The position numbers and the translations under genes are program-made. This document shows positions 52,629 through 62,064 of a stretch of 64,000 nucleotides of DNA, piece by piece. The DNA comes from DATKWD01 sp963704815 (lineage in GTDB: Bacteria > Actinomycetota > Acidimicrobiia > Acidimicrobiales > Salinilacustritrichaceae): positions 1 through 64,000 of the forward strand of contig CAVPHU010000003.1 of assembly GCA_963704815.1 (NCBI GenBank), read 5' to 3'. A model generated the notes under the pieces. The model was given only the letters and a program-made list of their open reading frames with translations. It had not been told where the DNA came from and did no database searches. The stretch's first letter is position 1, and every line of letters begins with the position of its first letter.

Positions 52629-54321
52629 TCACTCGGCTCGTTCGCGCCCGATGTCGTCGGGATACGGGAACCAACGCAGGTGTTCGAAGTCGGGGGTCGT
52701 GTCGGGCGGCACGGCGTGCGGCGCAGGTCGTGCCCGTGCGGCATCGCACAGCCCGCGCGCCTCGTCGAGCAGCGCCCGCAGGTCGGGCCTGCCCGTCTGG
52801 CGGCGGTTCTCGTAGCGCATCTCGCCGTCCACGTACGAGATGTCGTTGAGGTCCATCGGGGCGGTGGTCCTCGCCTCGGCGTGATGCCACAGCCCAGAAT
52901 CGGGCTCGAATCGATAGGACGGCAACAGACTCGCACCCTCGTCGGCGACCAGGTGGACGGCATCGACGATGTAGCGGAACGCCTCCTCGTCGATGAAGTA
53001 GTTGAAGTTCACCCGCACCCAACCGGGCTTGATGCCCTCGCACCCTCGATCGACCTCGCGCTGGAACTCGTGTGATCGGTCGAGGTCGATGCCCAGCAGT
53101 CGATGGCCGTACGGGCCGGCGCACGAACATCCGCCGCGCGACTGGATCCCGAACAGGTCGTTGAGCAGGGCCACGACGTAGTTGTGGTGCAGGTGCTGCT
53201 CGCCGTGGCGGACCACGAACGACACGATCGACAGCCGTTCGGCCTCGTGGCTCCCCAGCACCGAGAGGTTCGGATTCTGCTCCCACGAGGTGATGGCGCG
53301 CGTGACGAAGTCGCGCTCCTTGAGGGTGATCGCCTCGACACCGACGGCCTCCTTGAGCTGGAACACCAGTCCTGCCCTGATCGACTCGATGATCGCAGGT
53401 GTGCCGCCTTCCTCCCGATGCTCGATGGTGCGGTGATACTCGTGCTCGGTCGGGTTGACGTACTTGACCGTCCCGCCGCCGGGGACGTCGGGGACCCGGT
53501 TCGAGAACAGCTCGCGGCGGGCGACCAGCAGTCCCGGCGTTCCCGGACCGCCGATGAGCTTGTGGGGCGAGATGAACACCGCATCCTTGTACGCCAGGTT
53601 CTCGCCGTCACTCGATCCCATCTCGATGGCGACATAGGGCGCGGCCGCCGCGTAGTCCCAGAAGGCGAGTGCGCCGTGACGATGCAGCAGCGTCGAGACT
53701 GCGTCGGTGTCGGTGACGATGCCGGTCACGTTGGACGCGGCCGAGAACGATCCGATTCGAACGCGTCGGTCGGCGTGGGCGACGAGCTCGCGCTCGAGGT
53801 GATCGCAGACTCACGTGGCCGTCGATGTCGGCCTCGATGGTCACGACATCGGCGACCGACTCACGCCATGGCAGTTCGTTCGAGTGATGCTCGTAGGGCC
53901 CGATGAACACGACCGGCCGCTCGGCCGCCGGGATCTGGTCGGTGAGGTGGTGACGATCGTCGAGCGCGGAGGGAATCCGCAGACCCATCACGCCGACCAG
54001 CTTGGCGATGGCATGCGTGGCACCGCTGCCGCAGAACAGCACGGCATGCTCGTCGGTGGCGCCGACACAGTCGGCGATGATCTGCCTCGCCTGCTCGCGG
54101 AACCTGGTGGTCTGGAGGCCGGTCCCCGACGATTCGGTGTGGGTGTTGGCGTAGAGCGGTTGGACCACGTCGCGGAGGTAGTCCTCGATGAAGGTGAGCG
54201 ATCGACCCGACGCCGTGTAGTCCGCGTAGATGACCGGTCGCAGCCCGAAGGGACCTTCGAGCAGGTCATCGGCGCCGATCACCGAGTCCCGGACGTGGTC
54301 GATGAGGCGGTCGGTCTCCAT
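52629..54321 (-). CDS. Class V aminotransferase/cysteine desulfurase-like PLP enzyme (frameshift near 53810)
   Basis: About 563 residues, longer than the usual 400. The N-terminal part has PVIYADYTASGRSLTFIEDY, YANTHTESSGTGLQTTRF and VLFCGSGATHAIAKLVGVMG; the second frame has VRIGSFSAASNVTGIV, ALAFWDYAAAAPYVAIEM and the PLP-lysine region DAVFISPHKLIGGPGTPGLL. A Cys-rich loop SRGGCSCAGPYG could be the sulfur-accepting site. One extra base at 53808-53811 explains the break. The C-terminal 120 residues are an extra domain ending FEHLRWFPYPDD. These enzymes release sulfur or selenium from cysteine or selenocysteine, or act on other substrates; next to a selenoprotein candidate this is notable but not evidence. 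It is convergent with that gene. Confidence 0.82.
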
Positions 54322-54386
54322 TCTCCTCAGTCTCGCACCGGTTCGGCCCGCCCTCGAACCGCGTTCGACGTCTACGGTTCGGCGCC

Positions 54387-55814
54387 ATGGATCCGGACCT
54401 CGAGACGCTGCTGCGCGACGCCCTCCCCACCTCCGTCGACCATGCATCGGCGCGCTTCGTCGACGAACGCAGCCAGCTCGTGCAGGTTCGTCAGGGCGTG
54501 CTCGACCCGGTTCGCACGCATGCCGACGTCGGCGTGATGATCACCGTCTGGGCCGGCGGCGGTTCGGGCTACGCGGCGACCAGCGACCTCACCCCGTCTG
54601 GCCTCTCGCTGGCGGCGAAGCGGGCAACCGAATGGGCCGAGATCACCGCCGGCCGCGGCGTGCTCGCGACACCCCCGCTCGGCCACCCCACAGGCACCTA
54701 CTCGTCGCCCGTGCTCCGGTCGTGGGCCGAGGCCGGACTGGCCGACCGCATCGACCTGCTCACCGAGCAGTCGTCCAAGCTGGCCATCGACGACCGGATC
54801 GTCGACTGGTCGGCCCGGATCTGGACCATCGCAACCGAGACCCTCATCGTCACCAACGGCGGCGGCCGCGTCGAGCAGCACACCCACCAGGTGTTCCCCA
54901 ACCTGAGCGCCGTCGCGAACGAGGGCTCGAACACCCAGACCCGGAGCTTCGGAGCCGGGGCCCTCGGGGGCCAGGGAGGTGTCGAGGTCCTCGATCGCCA
55001 CGGCTTCGGCGATGCCGCGCCTCGGATCGCCGAAGAGGCGATCGCCCTGCTCGACGCACCCAACTGCCCGACTGGCGAGATGGATCTGGTGCTCGCCCCC
55101 GACCAGATGGCCCTCCAGATCCACGAGTCGATCGGCCATCCGCTCGAACTCGACCGCATCCTCGGTGACGAGCGCAACTACGCCGGAACGACCTTCGTGA
55201 GCCTCGACATGTTCGGCGAGTACCGCTACGGCTCCGACCTCCTCAACGTCACCTACGACCCGACGGTCGCCGGCGAGGTGGCCAGCACGGCCTTCGACGA
55301 CGACGGCACCCCCGCCGAGCGCCACCACCTCATCCGCGACGGCATCCTCGAACGACCTCTCGGCGGCACGATCTCGCAGGAACGATCGGGCATGGACGGG
55401 GTCGCCAACAGCCGGGCCAGCAGCTGGAACCGGCCACCGATCGACCGGATGGCCAACCTCAACGTCGAGCCGGGTTCGTCCTCGGTCGAAGATCTGGTGG
55501 CCGGGATCGAGCACGGGGTCCTGATGGAGACCAACGTGTCATGGTCGATCGACGACAGTCGCAACAAGTTCCAGTTCGGGTGCGAACTCGGGCGGGTCAT
55601 CACCGACGGCCGGGTGGGACCCATCGTCCGGAACCCCAACTATCGGGGCATCTCGGCCACGTTCTGGCGCAACCTGTCCGGCGTCGCAGACGACTTCACC
55701 GTCATGGGGGTCGCCAACTGCGGCAAGGGCGAACCCAACCAGGTCATCCGCGTCGGCCACGCCTCGCCGACCTGCCGCTTCTCGAACGTCGCCGTCTTCG
55801 GAGGCGCCAAATGA
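54387..55814 (+). CDS. tldD: TldD metalloprotease subunit
   Basis: A 475-residue subunit of the TldD/PmbA(TldE) heterodimeric protease. The metal and catalytic motif is MALQIHESIGHPLELDRIL (H-E-x-x-x-H), with GTTFVSLDMFGEYRYGSDLL and ERSGMDGVANSRASSWNRPP typical of the family. The partner pmbA follows after a repeat region. TldD/TldE process modified peptides such as microcin B17 precursor and degrade unfolded small proteins. Start at the ATG at 54387, 65 bases from the divergent class V enzyme. Confidence 0.92.
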   Translation: MDPDLETLLRDALPTSVDHASARFVDERSQLVQVRQGVLDPVRTHADVGVMITVWAGGGSGYAATSDLTPSGLSLAAKRATEWAEITAGRGVLATPPLGHPTGTYSSPVLRSWAEAGLADRIDLLTEQSSKLAIDDRIVDWSARIWTIATETLIVTNGGGRVEQHTHQVFPNLSAVANEGSNTQTRSFGAGALGGQGGVEVLDRHGFGDAAPRIAEEAIALLDAPNCPTGEMDLVLAPDQMALQIHESIGHPLELDRILGDERNYAGTTFVSLDMFGEYRYGSDLLNVTYDPTVAGEVASTAFDDDGTPAERHHLIRDGILERPLGGTISQERSGMDGVANSRASSWNRPPIDRMANLNVEPGSSSVEDLVAGIEHGVLMETNVSWSIDDSRNKFQFGCELGRVITDGRVGPIVRNPNYRGISATFWRNLSGVADDFTVMGVANCGKGEPNQVIRVGHASPTCRFSNVAVFGGAK

Positions 55815-55816
55815 CC

Positions 55817-55866
55817 GTTCTGGTGTACCCATCTCGTCGCCAGCAACAACATGTGTTCACCAGAAC
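55817..55866. terminator. Hairpin directly after tldD
   Basis: GTTCTGGTG (55817-55825) and CACCAGAAC (55858-55866) form a perfect 9-base stem with a 32-base loop, starting two bases after the tldD stop. It may weaken read-through into pmbA. Confidence 0.45.
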
Positions 55867-55878
55867 GAGCGAAGCGGC

Positions 55879-55954
55879 GCAACCAGGCGAGGGCGACGAG
55901 GCACGAGGAGCCCGGCCAGCCGCGGCCTCCGTGGCCGGGGAACGGAACAAATGA
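55879..55954 (+). repeat. Tandem repeat copy 1 (tldD-pmbA spacer)
   Basis: A 76-base unit from GCAACCAGGCGAGGGCGACG to GGGGAACGGAACAAATGA. It differs from copy 2 by one substitution and one missing base. Each copy holds an internal stem CCCGGCCA/TGGCCGGG. Confidence 0.85.
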
Positions 55955-55969
55955 CGCCCGCGAGGAGCA

Positions 55970-56046
55970 GCAACCAGGCGAGGGCGACGAGGCGCCGAGG
56001 AGCCCGGCCAGCCGCGGCCTCCGTGGCCGGGGAACGGAACAAATGA
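55970..56046 (+). repeat. Tandem repeat copy 2, containing the pmbA start codon
   Basis: The second copy is 77 bases, 91 bases after the first. Its last bases AAATGA include the ATG of pmbA at 56043, so the region before that start is duplicated. The 15-base spacer is 55955-55969. Confidence 0.85.
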
Positions 56047-57371
56047 GCACCCGGGAACGGTTCGAAGAGCTGGTGGGCTGGGCGACCTCGCAGCTGCGGG
56101 GCGACGAGGTGATGCTCGCTCGGTTCGACGGCGAGAACAGCGACTTCATCCGGTTCAACGGTGACGCCGTCCGCCAGGCGGGCTCGGTTCGCCAGCGCTC
56201 GATCGAACTCGAGTTGATCGACGGCCAGCGTCACACCTCGGGCGCGGTCAGCCTGTCCGAGGACGCCGATCTCGACCGCCGACGGGTGGGCGCGCTGCTC
56301 GCCGAACTGCGCGACCAGGTGGGGCTCGTGCCCGAGGACCCCTACCTGCTGTTCGCCACCGACGAGCCCTCGAGCGAGGACGAGCGCCCGAGCGACATCC
56401 CCGACGGCACCGGGGCGGTCGACCGGGTCCTCGATGCGTCGCAAGGTCGCGATCTCGCCGGCATCTACGCCTCGGGCGACATCTTCTCGGGCTACGCCAG
56501 TTCGCTCGGCCAGCGCCATTGGTTCCGTGGGGGCACCTTCAACTTCGACTGGAGCTTCTACCTCAGGGCCGACAAGGCGGCGAAGAACGGCTACGCCGGG
56601 ACGACCTGGGACGACGACGCGTTCGCGGCCAAGATCGACTGGTCGTCCCGACAACTCGACGCCCTGGCTCGCGAACCGATCGACCTCGAGCCTGGCGGCT
56701 ACCGGGCGTTCCTCGCACCTGCCGCCATGGTCGAGATCATGGACATGCTGGCGTGGGGCGGGTTCGGCTTGCGGGCCCACCGGACGAAACGGACCCCGCT
56801 ACTGAAGATGGCGACCGAAGCGGCAACGCTGCACCCCGGTGTCACGATCACCGAGGACATCGCCGGTGGGGCCGCACCCGCCTTCCAGTCCGACGGATTC
56901 ACGCGGCCCGACACCGTCACCCTCATCGACCACGGCGCCTATGCCGGCCACCTCGTGTCGCCGCGCTCGGCCAGGGAGTACGGCATCGACACCAACGGCG
57001 CCGAGAACCACGAGTCACCCGTGTCGGTTTCCCTGGCCCCGGGCACCATTCCCACGGGCACCGAGCTGGCTGCGCTCGGAACCGGCATCTACGTCGGCAA
57101 CCTCTGGTACCTGAACTTCTCGGACCGTGCGGCCGGTCGCATGACGGGCATGACCCGTTTCGCCACGTTCTGGGTCGAGAACGGAGAGATCGTCGCCCCG
57201 GTCAACGTGCTGCGCTTCGACGACAGCATCTACCACCTGCTCGGCGACCGCCTCGCCGGCCTGACCGACACGGCCGAGATGATCCTCGACCCCGGCACCT
57301 ACGGCGGACGATCGACCATGAGCCACCGCGTCCCCGGCGCCCTCATCGAAGAGATGACCTTCACGCTCTAG
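56043..57371 (+). CDS. pmbA: PmbA/TldE protease subunit
   Basis: A 442-residue partner of TldD, lacking the metal motif as usual. RFDGENSDFIRFNGDAVRQA at the start, LSEDADLDRRRVGALLAEL and RPDTVTLIDHGAYAGHLVSP, then GTGIYVGNLWYLNFSDRAAG, are characteristic, and SVSLAPGTIPTGTELAALG precedes the last domain. The ATG at 56043 lies in the tandem-repeat end; the upstream frame is open into the repeats but encodes low-complexity Arg/Pro sequence and is not expected to be translated. Complex with TldD is assumed. Confidence 0.9.
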   Translation: MSTRERFEELVGWATSQLRGDEVMLARFDGENSDFIRFNGDAVRQAGSVRQRSIELELIDGQRHTSGAVSLSEDADLDRRRVGALLAELRDQVGLVPEDPYLLFATDEPSSEDERPSDIPDGTGAVDRVLDASQGRDLAGIYASGDIFSGYASSLGQRHWFRGGTFNFDWSFYLRADKAAKNGYAGTTWDDDAFAAKIDWSSRQLDALAREPIDLEPGGYRAFLAPAAMVEIMDMLAWGGFGLRAHRTKRTPLLKMATEAATLHPGVTITEDIAGGAAPAFQSDGFTRPDTVTLIDHGAYAGHLVSPRSAREYGIDTNGAENHESPVSVSLAPGTIPTGTELAALGTGIYVGNLWYLNFSDRAAGRMTGMTRFATFWVENGEIVAPVNVLRFDDSIYHLLGDRLAGLTDTAEMILDPGTYGGRSTMSHRVPGALIEEMTFTL

Positions 57372-57384
57372 GAACCCAGCGGCC

Positions 57385-57433
57385 CTTCAGCTGAGCCTCA
57401 TTCGAGCCGAGAACTGCTTCGAATGAGTTGAAG
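57385..57433. promoter_or_regulatory. Hairpin between pmbA and the downstream gene
   Basis: CTCATTCGA (57397-57405) pairs with TCGAATGAG (57419-57427), and CTTCA (57385-57389) can pair with TGAAG (57429-57433). It ends just before AAGGAG, so it may end the pmbA message or mask the following ribosome site. Confidence 0.45.
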
Positions 57434-57446
57434 GAGTGAGACGTTC

Positions 57447-57956
57447 ATGAGTTGGCTGACGAAGGCCGTCGGTCTCCGGAGCCGGCGGATGCCGTTCGAG
57501 GACGAGGCCACCCCCGAAACGGTTCGGGCCGAGTGGATGGCCCAGTGGATGGAGGAGGACTGCGGACCTCGCGCGACGGAGGCCGATCCGCCCGTGCTCT
57601 TCCGGTGGGAGGGCCACTGGACCCGTTGGTCGCAGATGTCGCACACCTACGAACCGGTCGAGGGTCGCCTCATCCCGAGCACCCTGGTCGAGTTCGGGAA
57701 CACCCTCGACCCGCCCCCCACCGAGGGCGACCGCTTCCGCTTCGCCGGCGGCGAGTGGACACGTCTCGCCCCCGACGAACCCGATGAGCCCGACGAGCCG
57801 ACAGCGCAGGTCGAGCCCACCCAGGCGCCGAGCACGACGGATCCGACGGTCGCAGCAACACCCGAGCGACCACCGGTGGTGCTTCCGCCCGCGACCCCCG
57901 CGCCCGACCCGGTCGCGGATCAGATCGCCGCCTGGCGCCGCCGCATCCGGAGCTGA
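57447..57956 (+). CDS. Hypothetical protein with Pro-rich C-terminus
   Basis: A 169-residue protein behind AAGGAG (57431-57436). The first 110 residues are compact and Trp-rich (EWMAQWMEEDCGPRATEADP, LFRWEGHWTRWSQMSHTYEP, DRFRFAGGEWTRLAPDEPDE); the rest is Pro/Thr/Ala-rich and ends DQIAAWRRRIRS, a basic helix. No membrane segment. No family recognised; W-rich repeats suggest a small binding domain. Convergent with the helicase gene. Confidence 0.55.
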   Translation: MSWLTKAVGLRSRRMPFEDEATPETVRAEWMAQWMEEDCGPRATEADPPVLFRWEGHWTRWSQMSHTYEPVEGRLIPSTLVEFGNTLDPPPTEGDRFRFAGGEWTRLAPDEPDEPDEPTAQVEPTQAPSTTDPTVAATPERPPVVLPPATPAPDPVADQIAAWRRRIRS

Positions 57957-57968
57957 TCTCCGCCGAGA

Positions 57969-58029
57969 ACCGGGCATCTGTGGGTGATTTCCGACGTGAT
58001 TCGGTCGGTTCTGCACCACAGATGCCGGT
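57969..58029. terminator. Long inverted repeat between convergent genes
   Basis: 57969-57984 and 58014-58029 pair over about 15 positions with one bulged G (core GCATCTGTGG / CCACAGATGC). The 29-base loop has its own small stem CCGAC/GTCGG. It lies between the hypothetical gene and the helicase stop; a bidirectional terminator is likely. Confidence 0.6.
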
Positions 58030-60566
58030 CAGGCGCGGGTCAATCCGACCAATCTGGCCTGGAGTTCACCGGCATCGTCGGAGGCATCGAGGTCGATCTC
58101 GACCGACAGCCGCCACTCGTCGTGACCCTCGGGGTCGGCCAGCACCTGGTCGACCTGCCACGTTCGGCCCGACTCGGTGACCACGAACCGGCTGGGGCCA
58201 CGTGCATCGGCGTCGATGCCGACATGGTCGTGCTCGGCGAAGTAGGGCTCGAAGAGCTCGGCCACCTTGGCCTCGTTCCACGCCCGATCGCCGGCCTCGT
58301 CGAGATCGGCGACGAACTCGGTCCACGCTCGCCGCTCGACGAACTGCACCCAACGGAAGGCCCGTGATCGGGCCAACGCCCGGAACGCGCCTTCACGTGT
58401 CGTGATCCGGGCCGGTTCGGCGATGGCGACCGCGGCCGGGGCCGCGACCTCGGCCAGCGCCTCGGCGTCGCCATCGCGCAGCGCCTCCCATTCGTCGATG
58501 AGGCTCGAGTCGGTCTGGGCGATGACGCCCTCGAGCCAGTCGGCGATCTCCCAGACCTCGTCGGACTTCGCATCGTCGGGAACCGTCCGCAGGATGGCCT
58601 TGTAGACGTCGCTCAGATAGCGGAGCAGCGTCCCCTCCGACCGTTTCAGGCCGTAGGTGCGGACGAAGGTGTGGAAGTCCATGGCGTCGTCCCACATCTC
58701 CCGCACGATGCCCTTGGGCGAGATGTTGGCGCCGTCGATCCAGGCATGGTCGGCGCGCCAGCGGTCGAACACCTCGTACAGCTCGTCGGCCAGCGGCTTG
58801 GGCCAGGTGATGTCGTTCAGCCGCTCGATGCGCTCCTCGTACTCGACCCCGGCCGCCTTCATCTCCTCGATCGCCTTCGTTCGTGCCTTGTCCTCCATCG
58901 CTCGAAGCACCGGGCGAGGATCGTCGAGCACGGCTTCGACCACCGCGAGCAGTGCCATGGCGTAGCGATCGTCGTCACGGTCGAGCAGCGGGAGCACCGA
59001 CAGCAGGAACGGGGCGAGCGGCTGATTGAGCGCGAAGTCCTCCTGGAGCTCGTGATCGACCACGACCCGGCGCCCGTCGTCGAGTGGCTCGTCGAGCACC
59101 TCGACCACGCCCCCGTCGCGGAGCGCACGGAACAACCCGATGGCCCGCCGGACCTGGCGACGTTGGCGCGCACGCGGCTCGTGGTTGTCGAGAAGCAGCT
59201 TCTTCGCGGTCACCCACGGATCGGCGGGCCGGTCGAGCAGGTGCAGCATCATCGCCGGCGTGACCCGGAACGACGAGCTCAGCTTCTCGGGCGGAGCACT
59301 CTGCAGTCGGGTGAACGTGTCCTCGTCGTAGTGGACGAAGCCGCGGGGCGGTGCGGCCTTGGTCGCCTTGCGGAGCTTCTTGGCGTCGCCGCCGGCCTTG
59401 GCCTTCTGGTTCTCGAAATCGGCCTCGTGTTCAGGCGCCTGGGCCACGACGAGGCCCTCGGTGTCGAAGCCGGCGCGACCGGCTCGGCCGGCGATCTGGT
59501 GGAACTCGCGGGCACTCAGCAGCCGCGACTCCTTGCCGTCGAACTTGTAGAGCCGCGTGAACACGACGGTCCGGATCGGGAGGTTCACGCCGACGCCCAA
59601 CGTGTCGGTGCCCGAGACGACCTTGAGCGCCCCCGTCTGGGTGAGCCGCTCGACGAGCCTGCGGTGCCTCGGAAGCATCCCGGCGTGATGGACACCGACG
59701 CCGTTGCGCAGCAGGCGCGCCAGGTCGCGACCGAAGCCCGGCGGCATCTTGATGTCGGCCAGTTCGGCGGCCACGACGGCCTTGTCGTCGGCGCCGAGCT
59801 TGGTCACCGACGCCATCGCGTTCGCCTGAGCCACCGCGTCGGCCTGGGTGAAGTTCACGAGATAGAGCGGGGCAGCATCAGCTGCGAGCAGTTCCTCGAT
59901 CGTGTGATGCAGCACCGTTCGGCGATATTCGAAGCGGAGGGGAACCGGTCGGATCGCGTCGTCCACGACGACGGTCGGTCGCCCGGTGCGCGCCGTGAGG
60001 TCGTCGACGAAGAATCCGACATCGCCCAGCGTGGCCGACATGAGCAGGAAGCGGGCCTGAGGGAGTTCGAGCAGCGGCACCTGCCACGCCCACCCGCGAT
60101 CTGGCTCGCCGTAGTAGTGGAACTCGTCGAGCACGATGGTGTCGGCTGCCAGGTCCGGGCCGTCCCGGAGTGCCGACATGGCCAGGACCTCGGTGGTGCA
60201 ACAGACCACGGGCGCGTCGGCGTTGAGCGTCGTGTCGCCGGTCATCATCCCGACGTTGTCGGCGCCGAGTTGCTCGCACAGTTCGAAGAACTTCTCCGAC
60301 ACGAGGGCCTTCACCGGTGCCGTGTACCAACTCCGACCGCCGAGGGCAACGGCCTCGGCATGAGCGGCCAGGGCAACGAGCGACTTCCCCGAGCCGGTCG
60401 GGGTGGCGAGGATGACGTGATTGCCCGACAGCAGCTCGAGGATCGCCTCCTCCTGGTGCGGATACAGCTCGAGGTGCCGGTCGGCCGCCCAACCGAGCAT
60501 GGCGTCGGCCACGTCGTCGGGCGTCGCGCCGGGCGCGGTGGGGAGGAAGTCGAGCAGCGGCCGCAC
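58029..60566 (-). CDS. Ski2-like DEAD/DEAH helicase with DUF3516 domain
   Basis: About 845 residues from a GTG at 60566. Helicase motifs: Walker A ILATPTGSGKSLVALAAHAE, motif II TIVLDEFHYYG, motif III LLMSATLGDV, motif V SGTDTLGVGVNLPIRTVVFT and motif VI HQIAGRAGRAGFDTEG. The C-terminal half (residues about 470-845) is the actinobacterial DUF3516 region, with FVHYDEDTFTRLQSAPPEKL and DAMDFHTFVRTYGLKRSEGT. This family is assigned to RNA helicases acting in RNA turnover or ribosome work, without a proven substrate. It starts 91 bases from the divergent WS/DGAT gene. Confidence 0.9.
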   Translation of the reverse strand: MRPLLDFLPTAPGATPDDVADAMLGWAADRHLELYPHQEEAILELLSGNHVILATPTGSGKSLVALAAHAEAVALGGRSWYTAPVKALVSEKFFELCEQLGADNVGMMTGDTTLNADAPVVCCTTEVLAMSALRDGPDLAADTIVLDEFHYYGEPDRGWAWQVPLLELPQARFLLMSATLGDVGFFVDDLTARTGRPTVVVDDAIRPVPLRFEYRRTVLHHTIEELLAADAAPLYLVNFTQADAVAQANAMASVTKLGADDKAVVAAELADIKMPPGFGRDLARLLRNGVGVHHAGMLPRHRRLVERLTQTGALKVVSGTDTLGVGVNLPIRTVVFTRLYKFDGKESRLLSAREFHQIAGRAGRAGFDTEGLVVAQAPEHEADFENQKAKAGGDAKKLRKATKAAPPRGFVHYDEDTFTRLQSAPPEKLSSSFRVTPAMMLHLLDRPADPWVTAKKLLLDNHEPRARQRRQVRRAIGLFRALRDGGVVEVLDEPLDDGRRVVVDHELQEDFALNQPLAPFLLSVLPLLDRDDDRYAMALLAVVEAVLDDPRPVLRAMEDKARTKAIEEMKAAGVEYEERIERLNDITWPKPLADELYEVFDRWRADHAWIDGANISPKGIVREMWDDAMDFHTFVRTYGLKRSEGTLLRYLSDVYKAILRTVPDDAKSDEVWEIADWLEGVIAQTDSSLIDEWEALRDGDAEALAEVAAPAAVAIAEPARITTREGAFRALARSRAFRWVQFVERRAWTEFVADLDEAGDRAWNEAKVAELFEPYFAEHDHVGIDADARGPSRFVVTESGRTWQVDQVLADPEGHDEWRLSVEIDLDASDDAGELQARLVGLTRA

Positions 60567-60657
60567 GGGTGCAGTGTGCCCGGCGGTCGGGTCGTGGTCG
60601 ATTCGGTCGCCGTCGCCCCGTGCGCGGACGCGCTCGGAACCCCCTAGCGTTCCGCTC

Positions 60658-62055
60658 ATGCGACAGCTGAGCGGGCAGGACGCGGCCTTCATCTACGGCG
60701 AGACACCCAACTGGCACATGCACATCTCGGGGTTGATCATCGTCGACCCGTCGACGGCACCCGACGGCTGGTCGTTCGAGCGGTTTCGGGAACTGCTGAT
60801 CGAGCGGCTGCCCGAGATCCCACAGCTTCGGTGGCGGCTGATCGAGACGCCCATGGGTCTCGACCGCCCGCACTGGGTCGAGGCCGAGGACATCGACGTC
60901 GACTTCCACATCAATCGGGTGGGCCTGCCCTCGCCCGGTGGGGAGCAGGAGCTGAGCGAACTGGTCGGTCGGCTCATCGGACGTCAGCTCGACCGCAGCC
61001 GGCCCCTCTGGGAGGCCTGGGTGATCGAGGGACTCGAGGGCGGCAAGATCGCCATCCTCCAGAAGATGCACCATGCCACCGTCGATGGGATCAGTGGCGC
61101 CGGCCTCGCCGAGGTGCTCCTCGACCTGACCCCCGATCCCCGACCGCCGTCGGGAGTCCAGAAGGACCGGCTCGACGACGATCGGGTGCCCGGCGACCTC
61201 GAGCTCGTCGGACGAGCGCTGGTCAACACGGCATGGAAGACGCCGTTCCGCGTGGCCCGCTTCATGAACCAGTCGATCCGGCAGGCCGCCGCCGCCGTCC
61301 CCATGCTGACCGACAGCGCCAAGTCGATGAGCCTCCCCCTCACCGCGCCCCGGACGCCGTTCAACACCGATCCCTCGCCCCAGCGGCGCTTCGCAGCGGC
61401 CCGCATCGATCTCGAACGGGTCAAGGCGGTGAAGGACGCCTACGGGGTGAAACTCAACGACGTGATCCTCGCGCTGTGCTCGTCGTCCATGCGCCGCTAC
61501 CTCCTGCTGCACGACGCGGCGCCGACGGCGACCATGCTCGCTCAGGTGCCGGTGTCGTTGCGGGTGAGCGACGACGACTCCGTCGGCAACAAGGTCGGCT
61601 CGATGACCGTCAGCCTCGGCAGCGACATCGATGATCCGGCCGAGCGGCTGGCGGTGATCCACGAGTCGTCGACGAACGCCAAGGAGATGCGCACGGCGAT
61701 GGCGGCCCATCAGATCATGGGAATGACCGAGACCACGCCTCCCGGCCTGCTCGCCCTCGCCGCCCGGATGTACACCCGCAACAAGCTCGCCGACGTGACC
61801 CCGCCGGCATCGAACGTCGTCATCTCGAACGTCCCCGGACCCACGTTCGATCTCTACGTGGCTGGTGGCCGCGTCGAGGCGATGTACCCGATGGGCCCCC
61901 TGCTGATGGGCATGAGCCTCAACATCACCGTCTTCTCGTTCGGCGGATCGATCGACTTCGGGCTCATGGTGTGCCCCGAGGCCGTCCCCGATCCGGAGGT
62001 GCTGGCCGAGGGCATCGGGCTGGCGCTCGAGGAACTCGAGGCCGCGGCGCCCTAG
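60658..62055 (+). CDS. Wax ester synthase/diacylglycerol acyltransferase (WS/DGAT)
   Basis: A 465-residue acyltransferase making storage triacylglycerols or wax esters from acyl-CoA. The catalytic HHxxxDG motif is QKMHHATVDGISG. Before it come LSGQDAAFIYGETPNWHMHI and RQLDRSRPLWEAWVIEGLEG; the C-terminal half has VPVSLRVSDDDSVGNKVGSM, NVVISNVPGPTFDLYVAGGR and GMSLNITVFSFGGSIDFGLM. All family blocks are present. Storage lipid synthesis of this type is common in actinobacteria. Confidence 0.93.
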   Translation: MRQLSGQDAAFIYGETPNWHMHISGLIIVDPSTAPDGWSFERFRELLIERLPEIPQLRWRLIETPMGLDRPHWVEAEDIDVDFHINRVGLPSPGGEQELSELVGRLIGRQLDRSRPLWEAWVIEGLEGGKIAILQKMHHATVDGISGAGLAEVLLDLTPDPRPPSGVQKDRLDDDRVPGDLELVGRALVNTAWKTPFRVARFMNQSIRQAAAAVPMLTDSAKSMSLPLTAPRTPFNTDPSPQRRFAAARIDLERVKAVKDAYGVKLNDVILALCSSSMRRYLLLHDAAPTATMLAQVPVSLRVSDDDSVGNKVGSMTVSLGSDIDDPAERLAVIHESSTNAKEMRTAMAAHQIMGMTETTPPGLLALAARMYTRNKLADVTPPASNVVISNVPGPTFDLYVAGGRVEAMYPMGPLLMGMSLNITVFSFGGSIDFGLMVCPEAVPDPEVLAEGIGLALEELEAAAP

Positions 62056-62064
62056 CCCGACGGT

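Noticed and set aside
55851..56042. N-terminal extension of PmbA through the tandem repeats
   Set aside because: The open frame encodes low-complexity Arg/Pro sequence made of the repeats and the family start is right after the ATG at 56043.
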